NCBI GenBank assembly: GCA_023014485.1
Contig: JAJOZX010002581.1
Location: 531,001-595,000 of the forward strand
Direction: 5' to 3'
Source: Bathynomus jamesi
Lineage: Eukaryota > Arthropoda > Malacostraca > Isopoda > Cirolanidae
DNA: 64,000 nt
Shown: positions 31,106 through 41,866 of the stretch, one piece after another
Numbering within the stretch: position 1 is the stretch's first letter
How the letters are laid out: every line of letters begins with the position of its first letter
Program-made: the position numbers and the translations under genes
Notes under the pieces: model-generated
Database searches by the model: none
What the model was told of the DNA's origin: nothing
What the model saw: only the letters and a program-made list of their open reading frames with translations

Positions 31106-32385
31106 TATCAGGTCATCCCATAAGTAATGTCGTTTTTTAGATCGGAATTTGAAGGACAAAAAAAAACTCAACAGAAACTTTTTAATCTAGTATATATTTT
31201 CCATCGGAATCAATGACACTATGCCAACGTCCTACAAGCTTTTCAATACCATGTTTATAAAATTCAGGCGGTTTTGAGGCAAAAAAACGTACAAAGACTG
31301 GTGTGCAGGTCATCTAAAGAAGTATACTGTTTCTCGTCAAGATAGTTTTGCAGACTCCTGAAGAGATGATAATCTGAAGGCGCAAGGTCTGGAGAATATG
31401 GAGGATGTGGAAGTTTTCCCACCCAAGCTCCTCAATTTTTGCAGAAGTGGTCCGAGCGGTATGAGGACATGCGTTGTCGTGGTGGAACACGATTCCTTTC
31501 CGATTAATCAAAGAAGGTCTCTTTTCTTTTAGTGTGGTGTTCAATCGATCCAGTTGTTGACAGTAGACTTGAGCAGTGATTGTTTGGTTGTGTGGTAAGG
31601 TTTCAAAGTGTATTACACCTTTATCCCACCAAACACTAAACAACACCTTCCGAGGGTGAAGATTTGGTTTTGGCTGTGGTGTCGCTGGTTCTCCGGCACA
31701 AACCCACTGTCGACGGCGCTTAACATTCTGGTACAGTATCCACTTTTCATCACCATTCACTAAACGGTGCAAAAACGGATCTTGGAGTCCACGGGAATGA
31801 AGAGCTGTGCTAATGTTTACCCGCACCCTGAGATTGTCGACCGACAATTCATGTGAAACCCATTTTCCTAACTTAGGCACTTTCCCGAGTTGTTGCAAAT
31901 GTCGATGGATGGTGGACGTGGATGAATCGAGTTTCTGGGCCAGTTCTTCAACAGTTCTTGAAGTCTTCTTCAAGTGCGGCTAACAGCAGGTCATCATCAA
32001 ACTCAGCAGGGCGTCCAGAGCGTGCTGCATCTGTCAAACAGCAGTCACCATTCCTAAACTTTTGAAACCACCTTTGACATTTACTCACATGCAGAATATC
32101 GTTGCCATAAACTTCCTGAATGTTTTGCGTTGCTTCAGTAGCACTATTCCCTTTTTTGAACTCGTAATGCATTATATGCCTGATATGCTCTTCTGATACC
32201 GCCATGTTTATGAGGGGTTCACATAAAGCAAAACATACGTCTTCACTGGTCAAGGTCTGTAAAGTATGTAACGAAACACGATAGATCTCCTCTTAGATAT
32301 AACCTTCGGAAAATTTATGCTTAAACCGAGTAGGACTAGTTTAAACTTAATCTATCGTAAAAAACGACATTACTCATGGGATGAC

Positions 32386-32391
<6 letters not shown>
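31106..32391 (-). mobile_element. Full-length mariner element
   Basis: Element 31108-32389 (1282 bp, the normal mariner size) with TA duplications and about 31-bp inverted repeats TCAGGTCATCCCATAAGTAA (left) and TCAGGTCATCCCATGAGTAA (right, complement), differing at one position over this stretch. It carries one transposase gene. Confidence 0.92.
31182..32205 (-). pseudogene. mariner transposase (DD34D type), two frameshifts
   Basis: The likely start is Met at 32205 (MAVSEEHIRHIMHYEF). N-terminal HTH and linker: NSATEATQNIQEVYG, KCQRWFQKFRNGDCCLTDA, RSGRPAEFDDDLL. A frameshift near 31960 leads to TVEELAQKLDSSTSTIHRHL, HRLVNGDEKWILYQNVKRRR (first Asp), LFSVWWDKGVIHFETLP and FHHDNACPHTA (second Asp). 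A second frameshift near 31420 hides the YSPDLAPSDYHLF-type motif, and the C-terminal tail (stop at 31182) follows. Length matches the family's roughly 340 residues. Only these two indels appear to separate it from an open gene, so the insertion is fairly recent. Confidence 0.88.

Positions 32392-32457
<66 letters not shown>
32388..32457. repeat. (TA)n microsatellite
   Basis: About 68 bp of pure TA directly after the mariner's TA target duplication. Confidence 0.95.
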
Positions 32458-32459
<2 letters not shown>

Positions 32460-32460
<1 letters not shown>

Positions 32461-34428
32461 AACGGTGACAATGTTATGAATAGGAATAGCAGCCTTAATA
32501 TTCATATCAATTTTCGGATGAAATACTGCTCGACGTATCAACACTAATTTATGAGTTTCTCGGGCGAATTTCAAGGTATTTCTGCAGTGGCCTTTCTGCC
32601 CTAATACTAATTTATGTCCTGAAGGAGATTGAAGTAATTTAAAAGTAAAACTATTGCTTAGATTTTGTTCAGGCATGTTTAATAAAATTATTTCGTACTC
32701 TCTTTTGAATAGAAAACATAATGCAATGATACTTAATATTACCTTTAATTGATCAAGCCTTGCTGGTAATTAATGCATGAAAATAATTTTGTCGTACAAA
32801 GATGTTCAATAATGATATTATGTACACTGTTCTGTCATTGCGTGAAGATCAATTATGGCTACTGTAGCCAAATTAAGTAGAGTTGCCTCAAATAAATAGA
32901 TTTATTTCGTGTTAAATTCTACTCAACCCTTTTTCACTTATTCATCCCTATTTCCTTAACCCATTCCTTGGCTTTGGTAGAGTCCTTTGAGGAAATGATC
33001 GTGATGTTGATGAAAATGACGTGAATTTTCACTTCCTGACAATGAAAAGTAATTACAAGTTTTCAAATGCGTCGAAATGAGAGACAGATTTTTCTTTCAG
33101 TTTCTGAGTGACATTCCCATTCACTGTAAACTTAATGAATTATTAAAATAAAGGATGAAATAACAATATAAGTATGGGTATAGATATAGAAATAAATGCA
33201 TTTACTGTACAAGTATAGGTATAGAAATATCTTTCATATTCTTTTGTGGAACGTATAAACCACTACTTTTTTGAAGGAAAAAATAATGTGACGCAATAAA
33301 TTCGGTAACACCTTTGAACATCAGTATTGTATCATTCGTACGGACATTGTGACTGACTAATGTAAGTTGTCAACTTGCCACGTGGACCTTTGGTCACACG
33401 ATTTGGTACTGATTTTCAGTATCTCTTTAGCTTTTAAAGGGGTGTACATCAGTGAATAGTGATTATTTTTTATTGAAATACAGGTTAGCCCGACAAACTA
33501 TAATATGTGAAAATACGGTATTAAATGCAGTAATGCCATTTATGATTAAGTACAAATTTAAGCTGTCTCTTAAGCTGTCTCTAAAATAATGATTTTAATC
33601 TGCAAGAATACTCGTAGTATAGCAAGCCAGTGACCAGAAATAAAATCGCAGGAACTATTGAATTTTTTAAAAATTCAGGTGTTCTTAATTTGATGATTAG
33701 AAAAACCTTGGAGGTAATCAGCAAGATGCGCAGCTCATACCCTTCAGTTAGCTAGCTATCTCTGACTTCCCAAAGATGTGAAACCAATACAGTATAATTG
33801 CGTCCGAGAAACGTATGGCAGAAAAGCTTCGCACCTCAAATATGAGATGCATTTCTTTAAAAAAAGTGCTTAAAAGTACCCGATGGGGGCTTGTATGTTT
33901 GATGCTAAAACCAGTATAAATTTCTTCATTTAAATGTTTATTTATTCATTTATTAATTCTATTCAACTATTTAAAGTACAGAAGAACTATTTGCAATTTA
34001 CATCAAGATGATAATGAAGTTCGCCAAAATTCATTAGATATAGCAAAAACTTTACTCAGATTGATAATGAAAAGAGGAGTTTTGCTATTTGAGAATGATG
34101 GTTTTCTAGCAACACTTTACATCTTTCCACGATGTTGTAATTTACTGGATGACGTAAAGCTATGAAGATAAAGCAATCTGTTTGAAAAAAATTTTGAAGG
34201 GTTAAAATATTATTTAGCTTCTTCCACAGTTTAGCACATGCTTTATTGAGCTATCGGTCTTCAAGTTTTCAACTTCTATTTTGTGACCAATAGAAAGTAT
34301 AATATGTGCAAAATATTACATTTAAGATTGAATATGGCTACATTAAACAATTTTAAGTAAGACATAATTACCTTTACTGCCTTGCCCACGTTACAAACAC
34401 CTAAGGAAGAGATGACTGGTGATTCTGA
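32460..34428. other. No gene seen; AT-rich spacer
   Basis: There is no coding, RNA or repeat signal that I can support. A minus-strand frame at 32676-32460 is unrecognised. Confidence 0.55.
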
Positions 34429-35659
34429 CAGGGCACAATGTCTTGTCACCCCAGTAAAATACTAACTGATTTTCGTTTATCTTTCAGAGCCATTTATAAT
34501 GTGTGTAGCAGCAACTATACAATTGAACAACGCATATTGGCTAGCACCTGGATCCATGAGCAACCATGTAATGCTAAAACCATTAAAAATATTTGTGCAG
34601 ACTTCCAGGACCGATTCAATCCTGCAGCTCTTCCAAAAAAGACTGTTGAGATGGGAAAGGTAACTGTTCACAACAGGAACTGTAAAAGCTAAACCAAGAA
34701 ATGGCATGCCATGTAGCAGCCTAGCAGGCAAGAACAATGTGCATTAGTTGAGCAATCTGTGTCAAGCAGTAGCGCCCGCAGTGGGAGGGAGGTACTTGGA
34801 CACGTGCCTCCCCCGTCGCCCATAATATATATATAAATATTGCTATCATATATATAGTTGTACTCGCATGAAACTTTTTCCTATAAGCAGATATACATGA
34901 AATGCACAGAAATAAAAATCAGTCATCATTATCAACAGAAATTAGTGTTACCACCTCTACCACAATTTTTGGATTTTTACCAAAATTGCGAGTTGATACG
35001 AAAAATAAGAACTTCTTTGATGAAATATAAGAATCTACCAAAATTATAAAACAATACGGAAAATCTAGTGAAAATATACGCTAATGATACCATCTAATGA
35101 TATTGACACCGTTAAATGTATATAAAGCCTTGTTTGAATCTAAAATTTGTGCAGTTTCGCAATTGTCGGTGCAAATGGCGTGAGCGACATCAAATTATTT
35201 ACCCACAAATTTTTTTTTTTCTTGAAAATTTTACACTGGTGAAACAACTATATTTACATGCAATAGCTGACATTTTTTTATATCAAATTGTTATCTATGT
35301 GTTAGTATGCTTTCACTGCACAACAGCAGTGATATAACACCAATAATGAGCTTAAAGATGCTGTCAGGGATGCATTTCATTTTGTAATTCCTCAGATACT
35401 CCGGAAAATGTCGCACAGAACCTGACGCATAATCATCCTTTGTCATGAGAATGACGGTAAACAAATGATCCACTGGATGTATGATCTATGTAACATTCTA
35501 AAGGTACATATAATGTAACGTAATTATGTGATGTTATGCAATAACCGTACTCGTATATGCGATAAAAACGTCACTGCATCAGTGATAAATGGGTCTCAAA
35601 GAAAAACGAAAATCAGTTAGTATTTTACTGTGGTGAAAAAACATTGTGGACACCCTGTA
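34429..35659 (+). mobile_element. Tc1/mariner-type relic bounded by about 75-bp TIRs
   Basis: The left end (34429-34495, CAGGGCACAATG then CAGTAAAATACTAACTGATT) and the complement of the right end (35583-35657, CAGGGTGTCCACAATG then the same CAGTAAAATACTAACTGATT) are inverted repeats. TA follows on the right; the left duplication is lost. At 1229 bp it has full-length size, but only the N-terminal part of the transposase is recognisable, so the interior is heavily decayed or replaced. Confidence 0.75.
34510..34760 (+). pseudogene. Transposase N-terminal HTH fragment
   Basis: NYTIEQRILASTWIHEQPCN, AKTIKNICADFQDRFNPAAL and PKKTVEMGK resemble the first helix-turn-helix of Tc1/mariner-type transposases (Y-x-x-EQR...F...PAPTKKTI...W). 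After a frameshift, TTGTVKAKPRNGMP matches the linker between the two helix-turn-helix units. No catalytic domain follows. Its position just inside the left TIR fits. Confidence 0.55.
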
Positions 35660-35777
35660 GATGAAGAATTTGAAGGAAGGATCATGAAGAAGAAACACAT
35701 AAGAAAAAACAAAGGTAATCTTTAAAACAACAAAATAAAAAATAGTTTAAAATTTAAGTATCTTATAAATACATATA

Positions 35778-35781
<4 letters not shown>

Positions 35782-35835
<54 letters not shown>
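35782..35835. repeat. (TA)n microsatellite
   Basis: About 54 bp of TA, followed by AGGGTGTAATAAAATTC, which resembles an orphan Tc1/mariner end without a partner. Confidence 0.9.
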
Positions 35836-35838
<3 letters not shown>

Positions 35839-36055
35839 GTAATAAAATTCTTTACGCATAGGATATTAATTTTAAACAAACAAAACAAATGAAAATCCTT
35901 TATACAATTTACTTAAACTTTTATAATATTTTCCATTATTTTTCTGGACAGCTTTAGATATCTAACATGACATTAATATCCGTTGAAGCATGGAAGCTTT
36001 TTGGCCAAAATTAATGGGATTCAGTTTATTTATTACATAAGTAATAGTAATAGTA

Positions 36056-36076
36056 AAAGATAATAATAATAATAAT

Positions 36077-36108
<32 letters not shown>

Positions 36109-36117
36109 AATAATAAC

Positions 36118-36184
<67 letters not shown>
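36056..36184. repeat. (AAT)n microsatellite
   Basis: About 130 bp of AAT trinucleotides with scattered substitutions. Predicted Ile- or Tyr-rich minus-strand peptides here are artefacts. Confidence 0.95.
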
Positions 36185-36186
<2 letters not shown>

Positions 36187-36409
36187 CAAAGGGTAAACAA
36201 TTACAAAAGTAGTGTTTCATTATTTTACACATTTTGGAATAAAAAAAAAAACTTCTATATTTAATAGAAAATAAGTAATACTCAATGAAAAAAGAAAATA
36301 ATACAAATTATGAAATTAAAAGAGCCTAATGAAATTAATATGTTTTAGATAGTTAACTACAAAACAAAATGGGAACTTAATTACTGTGATAATAATGACA
36401 GTAGTAAAC

Positions 36410-36845
36410 TTATACTCGTACATCAGTAGGAGCTAGTGAAGTACTTCTTTCATGATTTGCGATATACATTTAGGGATGAAACTTGTCTAATATTTATGGG
36501 AATTGCATTCCATTCACCTACTCCTTTGAAAGAGAGTGCATTTCCTGCAGTTATCATTCATATAGTTTGGTTAACGTATAAAATATCTGGGTAATGTAGT
36601 ATCATAATGATGATGAATTTGATTGGGTGTGGTTTCTCTTTGAATGGGTGATGTATATTGATTTTTATTGTTAACTTCAAACATATTGACTGCAACATTG
36701 AATCTGTATAAGTCATTTACTTTAAAAATATTTGGCTCTTTAAATATTGGGGAAATGTGACTTTGTCTGTTATCATTATTTGAGAGAGTTCGCAGACAAT
36801 TTTTGTGAATGACTTCCAAAGGTTGTTTTATATATTTCATATATT
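36410..36845 (-). mobile_element. LINE 3'-end fragment (RTE/jockey-like C-terminus)
   Basis: The minus strand reads QPLEVIHKNCLRTLSNNDNR, SHISPIFKEPNIFKVNDLYR, FNVAVNMFEVNN. After a frameshift it reads FKGVGEWNAIPINIRQVSSL and YFTSSY-stop at about 36435. This is the C-terminal region downstream of the RT in RTE/jockey-type LINEs (QKK-x-LR-x-I...LFKEL-x-IL-x-VxDLY...WN-x-IP). The RT itself is missing. Confidence 0.75.
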
Positions 36846-37860
36846 TTGTATATTAAAATATGAAGTACCGAAAATATGGAGTGTTAAACTTGAGATCATC
36901 GTAATAGTAATGGGAGCAACAGGAGCAGTAAAAAATTTACAGTAGATTACCTTGACCAACTGCCCATAAGTGTAACATCTGAAACGATAGTAGAGGAGTT
37001 CTTGAGGTACAGCATTTCTACTCTGCCCCTGGTACTGGGTTGTAGCTAATAATTCCCAAGGATTAAGTAAAGAACGTAAGTAAGAAACTCTATCATTTGA
37101 AATAGAAGGGAAAACAAAAAGAAAGGAAATTAAAACAAAATTGATGCTTGAGCAGTGATTCAGGATATTCCAATTACTCGATATTTAACTAATGGAGACT
37201 TCTATGATATGGTCGAAATTTGAATCTTTCTTTCAAATTAATTTACCTTTCACTTATTTGACGACAAAACCGAAGTATTTTGAGTTGTGGTGCAAACCGC
37301 AACTGAAATTGGCCTCATTTTAGGTCATTTCCTTCTAAAAACGCATTCATTTAATTATAAATCATCATTCCGATGAAGTAATGCATGACACAGATCGCTA
37401 AAACCTTTTTTTTTTTTTGGCAAAATGCGTACAACGAAGCTCTTCAAAAGTGGTAAAATCCGTCATTATGGCAGGAGGTGTTTTGAGTTTTGGCATTTCT
37501 GCACGCTCATTCGACGTGCAGAAGTAATCGTAAAAGAGACAATTACCGCCATTTTCATAAAATCAAAACAGGAACATTCTTACGAAGAGGCTGGGTTGGA
37601 ATTTTATATCGTAGCCTCACGGAACCGGGAGTTTTTCTGTTTATAGTAGTTTCGTAAGTAGATAACCGTTAACAATTTTAAGGAAAAATGGTAAATAGAC
37701 GGTACAATCATTATTAAGCTCAATAGTACAATGTTTGATGCAGACGTTGATACGTAACTGGGAGAGTCAGAAAATATCTTCATTTAAAGAAAATGTATTT
37801 ATTGAAAGCGTAAAAAAAGCACTAATTTATATATATACTCTACATATATATACACACCTT
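36846..37860. other. No gene seen
   Basis: An open frame at 37425-37646 shows no recognisable domain. No repeats are recognised. Confidence 0.5.
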
Positions 37861-38735
37861 CCTTTCAACCTTTCAAATGTTCCGTGAGATGATTCCTCAT
37901 TTCACGAAGGTCAAGCTTGTCACCCTCCTCTGAAGTTGGCATGGTGAAGTAGTGAGTTGGTTTCTTGTACTCTCCACCTCACATAGCCAGGTACGCCAGG
38001 CTCATCGGGGATTGTTTTAAGCCAGGCGTCTAATCTTCTCTTGAAGATGTCCACCGCAACACCACTCGTGTTCCTTAGGTCTTTGGGCAGCTGATTAAAC
38101 AATTTTGGTCCTCTCACAACAAAACTATTTTCTTTCAGGGTTAAGGATGTTCCCTGTCGAGCCTTTAATTTGGGAACACGACACAGTCTTCCTTTTCTAC
38201 TTTCCACTGTTGTTTGGGGAGTTACAGGGTTCAGAGTAAGATTAGGGACTAGTTTCGCCATTATTTTCCAAGTGTAAATAATGATGTATCTCTCTCTTCT
38301 CTTTTCCACTAAATATAGGTTTAATTCGCATAACCTTTCTCAATAATTTATTTCTTTGCACCCATTGATCTTGGCTATGAAGCTTCGCTGAATCCCTTCT
38401 AGCTGTCTAATGTCTTCTTTTTTATATGGCGATGTTAAGACCGAGCAGTATTCCAATTTGGGTATGATCAGGGTATTCAGTAGAGGAATCATTATATTCC
38501 TATCCCTTCGTTTAAAGGTTCTCAGTATCCGCCCAGTTATTCTCCTTGCTCTGTTTGCTGCTATCTTATTTTGTGTTTCAAATTTCGCGTCATCAGTCAT
38601 TACAACCCCTAAATCTTTTGCTTTAGAATTTCTCTGAATTTCCTGTCCATTTGGGGTATAATATTCCATGGATTTTAGGTCTTCTCTTTTTCCGTACCAT
38701 AACAGCTGAAATTTCTGTGTTAAACTTCATATTGT
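37860..38735 (-). mobile_element. LINE 3'-end fragment, same family as 61-2330
   Basis: The minus strand reads ILYPKWTGN, KAKDLGVVMTDDAKFETQNK, GRILRTFKRRDRNIMIPLLN, TLIIPKLEYCSVLTSPYKKE. After a frameshift at about 38310 it reads GRLCRVPKLKARQGTSLTL, GPKLFNQLPKDLRNTS and FKRRLDAWLKTIPDEPGVPG, ending in a stop at about 37920. This is the LINE C-terminal domain after the RT. The nucleotide match to 61-900 is plain across the whole span. It begins abruptly at a TA-rich tract, so it is 5'-truncated. Confidence 0.85.
37920..38309 (-). pseudogene. LINE ORF2 C-terminal domain
   Basis: The 129-codon frame carries the conserved LINE tail: ERYIIIYTWKIMAKLVPNL, FVVRGPKLFNQLPKDLRNT and DIFKRRLDAWLKTIPDEP. 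Its role after the RT is RNA or DNA binding during integration. The matching upstream part (38669-38340) lies in another frame. Confidence 0.75.
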
Positions 38736-38768
38736 GTATATATACATATATACATATATATACTGTGT

Positions 38769-38804
<36 letters not shown>

Positions 38805-38870
38805 CCGGTCAGATATGATAACCATTACCGGCAATCGGAAGATCCCGGGTTCGATTCCCGGGTGGTTACC
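38805..38870 (+). ncRNA. tRNA-like hairpin with canonical B box (SINE head or tRNA relic)
   Basis: A perfect T arm (stem CCGGG, loop TTCGATT, stem CCCGG; 38845-38861) contains the B-box GGTTCGATTCC. It is followed by TGGTTA (38863-38868), which pairs with TAACCA (38819-38824). A plausible anticodon arm lies between, but the D arm is missing or degenerate. It is likely a tRNA-derived repeat; a shortened tRNA gene is less likely. Confidence 0.5.
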
Positions 38871-38974
38871 TCATTTTTTCATTTGTTTCGTTCTCTCTCT
38901 CTCATCTTGCGCGGAATATTCTCCTATACAAGCGTCTTTCTTTACGCTAATTATACCGCGTGTTTGCAGTTAAA

Positions 38975-38979
<5 letters not shown>

Positions 38980-39049
<70 letters not shown>

Positions 39050-39050
39050 T
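38980..39050. repeat. (TA)n microsatellite
   Basis: About 70 bp of TA dinucleotides. Confidence 0.95.
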
Positions 39051-41085
39051 TGTTGTGCCCGTTTGCATGATTGCGTGTAAATAAAATAGTAATATCAAAA
39101 AGAAATTGAATTCAGCATATATAATTATTTTTTTCTAAAGCAATACGAAATCTTTGGCATATTATTTTTTCAGGAAATTGATTTCGGTCTCAAATATTCA
39201 AATATAAATTGAATACGAAGTTTCTAAATTAAAGAGCTTGGTTATGATCTTATAAATAGTTTGGTGAGTATGTTGAAGCCATATTTATTACTATCTATTT
39301 TGCATTACACAACCTTTTGAAAAAGTGAACTTTGCACTTTTTTAGAGTTTGCTTAAAAAAAAAAAAAAAAAAGCTGGAAAATATTCTTTCCCGTTTCACC
39401 AAATACCCTTTGTTAATTCATATTTGTTTATTCTGGGGAGACAGTATTGTTTTAACCTTGTTTTTAGTTTCATGTTACACATGTTTAAGTAGGAAGTTAT
39501 ATTAATACAATTTTTATTTCGACTTAAGGGGTGTAGACGTCAGAGATGCATAAGGAAGTTTTTTTCCTGTGCAAGGTTGTGGTGCTTATGAATTTAAAGG
39601 AATGTAAATGAGTAATTGAAAATGTCCTTTTAGAAAACCTCTTCAACTTCTTATTACAAATAGTGTCAACTTATCAACAGAAATATGAAAATTTGCCAAC
39701 CTTTCTAAAGCACAAATATTATTTCTTTGCCTGTTGATATCAGAGTAACATTATTCCATGCCGTGCAGGAGTTTCATTTCCATTCGAATAGCATCAACTC
39801 ATACATTTTCATTTCCATTTAAATTTTAAGGCTTCATTTCTGCAAAGACACACCCACACCCACACTCATAACACACATATATACACCTGCTATTATGATT
39901 CCCTGATTTGATGTTATACTTATTTCTGTACAATATTTTATATAATATTTTATATCAAATCTTACAGTAAACTAGACATTAATAGCAAAGCCAAAGTTTA
40001 GAATATTTAAATGTATGGAAAGCGTGCCAGTCTCACATTTTAATTTAAAGAAATTTTACCTAAAAATGTTGTATATTGTTTACGTAGTTCATTAATTCAT
40101 GAGTTCCACTTTTATTTAAGAAAGAATATCGATCTGTTAATTTGGGATAAATTGTATTCATTAGCATTTTTCACCATTTCGTTATTTGTTGGAACTGAGT
40201 CCGATCCTTGTCAGAGGAAGAAAAGTCATTGCACTTCCTTCACCAGAACATAAAAATTGAAGCATATGTATTCGTAAATTAGTGATTAATCGTTCCTTCA
40301 ATCGATTAAGTTTATTTAAATTGGATCCTAAATTTTCTAATATAAAAACCAAAGTGGACCTCCGTTTCACCTATGTTAAAGACTAATTCCCTCCGTAAAC
40401 ACGTTCGCTGTAAATATGATTAAAATCTCTTTTAAGTTTTATGCACTTTTGTTTTTGATTTTTCACATTAAATTTAAAATTTATCATTAGAATTCTATGA
40501 GTTGTTAACCTTAAGTTTGGTTTAAAAATCTTTAAAATTAAAAAAATAATTGTTTACTTTCTTCATGGAAAAATTGATTGACTGTATACAGCGTATTGCT
40601 TAGAAAATTAAGAATCATTTGATACCCGAACTTTGTTTTTCATTTAAATTTGGTAGTTATGAGCTTACTTAAAGATAATATCTCTAAATTTTCATACCTT
40701 TGCTAAAATAAGTTTTAAAATTTTAAGTCAAAATGTTTTCGTTGTTACCTTCATTATATTTGGAACAGTAGCACTGAATAAAACCAAGTTTAATTAAACT
40801 AATTAACTTAAATCAGATAAAACTCGAAAAACTTATATAAACGGTGTAATTAACTTTTTTAATTGAAACAGTTTCTCAGTTACCGTATTCCAATAAATAT
40901 ACATTCTAAATAAAATTGACACAGTAATAAAGTAAAAATAAAACGTAGCTAACGAACTGGCAACTCGTTTGGAGCCAATTCTGACGTTAACTCGAATCAA
41001 CGAACTCTGAGTTATACCACCCATGAGACCACGTTCCGATTTGTCAAGTTCAGTCAAAATATCCCTGAGCTTAGATTCCCGTTGG

Positions 41086-41090
<5 letters not shown>
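39051..41090. other. No gene seen; AT-rich spacer
   Basis: About 2 kb with no recognisable feature. Minus-strand frames at 40182-40370 and 40833-41117 are unassigned, the latter beginning in (CA)n. Confidence 0.55.
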
Positions 41091-41123
<33 letters not shown>

Positions 41124-41141
41124 TATATATATATACACACA

Positions 41142-41688
41142 CAGTGGTGTAGTGCTGTGGGAACGCGTGGGAACGGCGTTCCCTTACTTTTTTTGGTAGA
41201 CGGAACGGCGTTCCCTCACTATTTCAAATAAATCCGAACTTACAAATCTCTAACGTCATGAAATTTTAATTCCCACCCCTAGAAGAAATATGAGAAAGAA
41301 TCATTAACTCTTTCATTTCTTTTAGCTTCGACTGAGGCAATGCTAGCCTATAAAGATCTGATGAAACAGTCACCACGGCGTACCAGTTGTTAACTTTTTT
41401 TAGTTAATCATTCCAGTTGTTAGCTATTTTTATTGATCGTACTGGATGTCGTATATCTAATGACACTGGAAATACTGCATCTTCAACCTTGGAATATATC
41501 CTAATATCCAGTGCATATGACCTCAAAATATCCCTGAAATTGGTCAGATTTCAAAAGATTTCCCGGGGGCTTACAGTGCCCCCGGACCCCCAGCTGTATG
41601 GGCTCGCCGCGCTCGCCATTGTCTCCCCCGCATCTGAGTAACACTTTCAAAATGCGTTCCATCACTTCTTTATTTAGCACTACACCAC

Positions 41689-41690
<2 letters not shown>
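41142..41690. mobile_element. hAT-like non-autonomous element
   Basis: The ends CAGTGGTGTAGTGCT (41142) and AGCACTACACCACTG (41676-41690) are perfect 15-bp inverted repeats of the CAGTGGTGTAGTG type seen in hAT elements. They sit in CACA/TGTG microsatellite, so the 8-bp duplication cannot be judged. The interior (549 bp in all) has a CCCCCGG-rich segment and no identifiable transposase; frame 41417-41641 is unassigned. Confidence 0.65.
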
Positions 41691-41748
<58 letters not shown>

Positions 41749-41866
41749 CACAGTATATATACACACAGACCGTGGATGGAACAAGGAACTCTTCTGAGAT
41801 AATTAAATCCACTATAGTCCGAATAAGTAATGGTAAATGAAAAATACCATAGTTATATATATATAG

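Noticed and set aside
32374..32676. 100-codon minus-strand frame before the (TA)n tract
   Set aside because: Half of it is microsatellite translation and the rest matches nothing I know.
35962..36232. Ile- or Tyr-repeat frames
   Set aside because: Translation of the (AAT)n tract.
37425..37646. 73-codon plus-strand frame
   Set aside because: No motif and no homologous copy; length is expected by chance.
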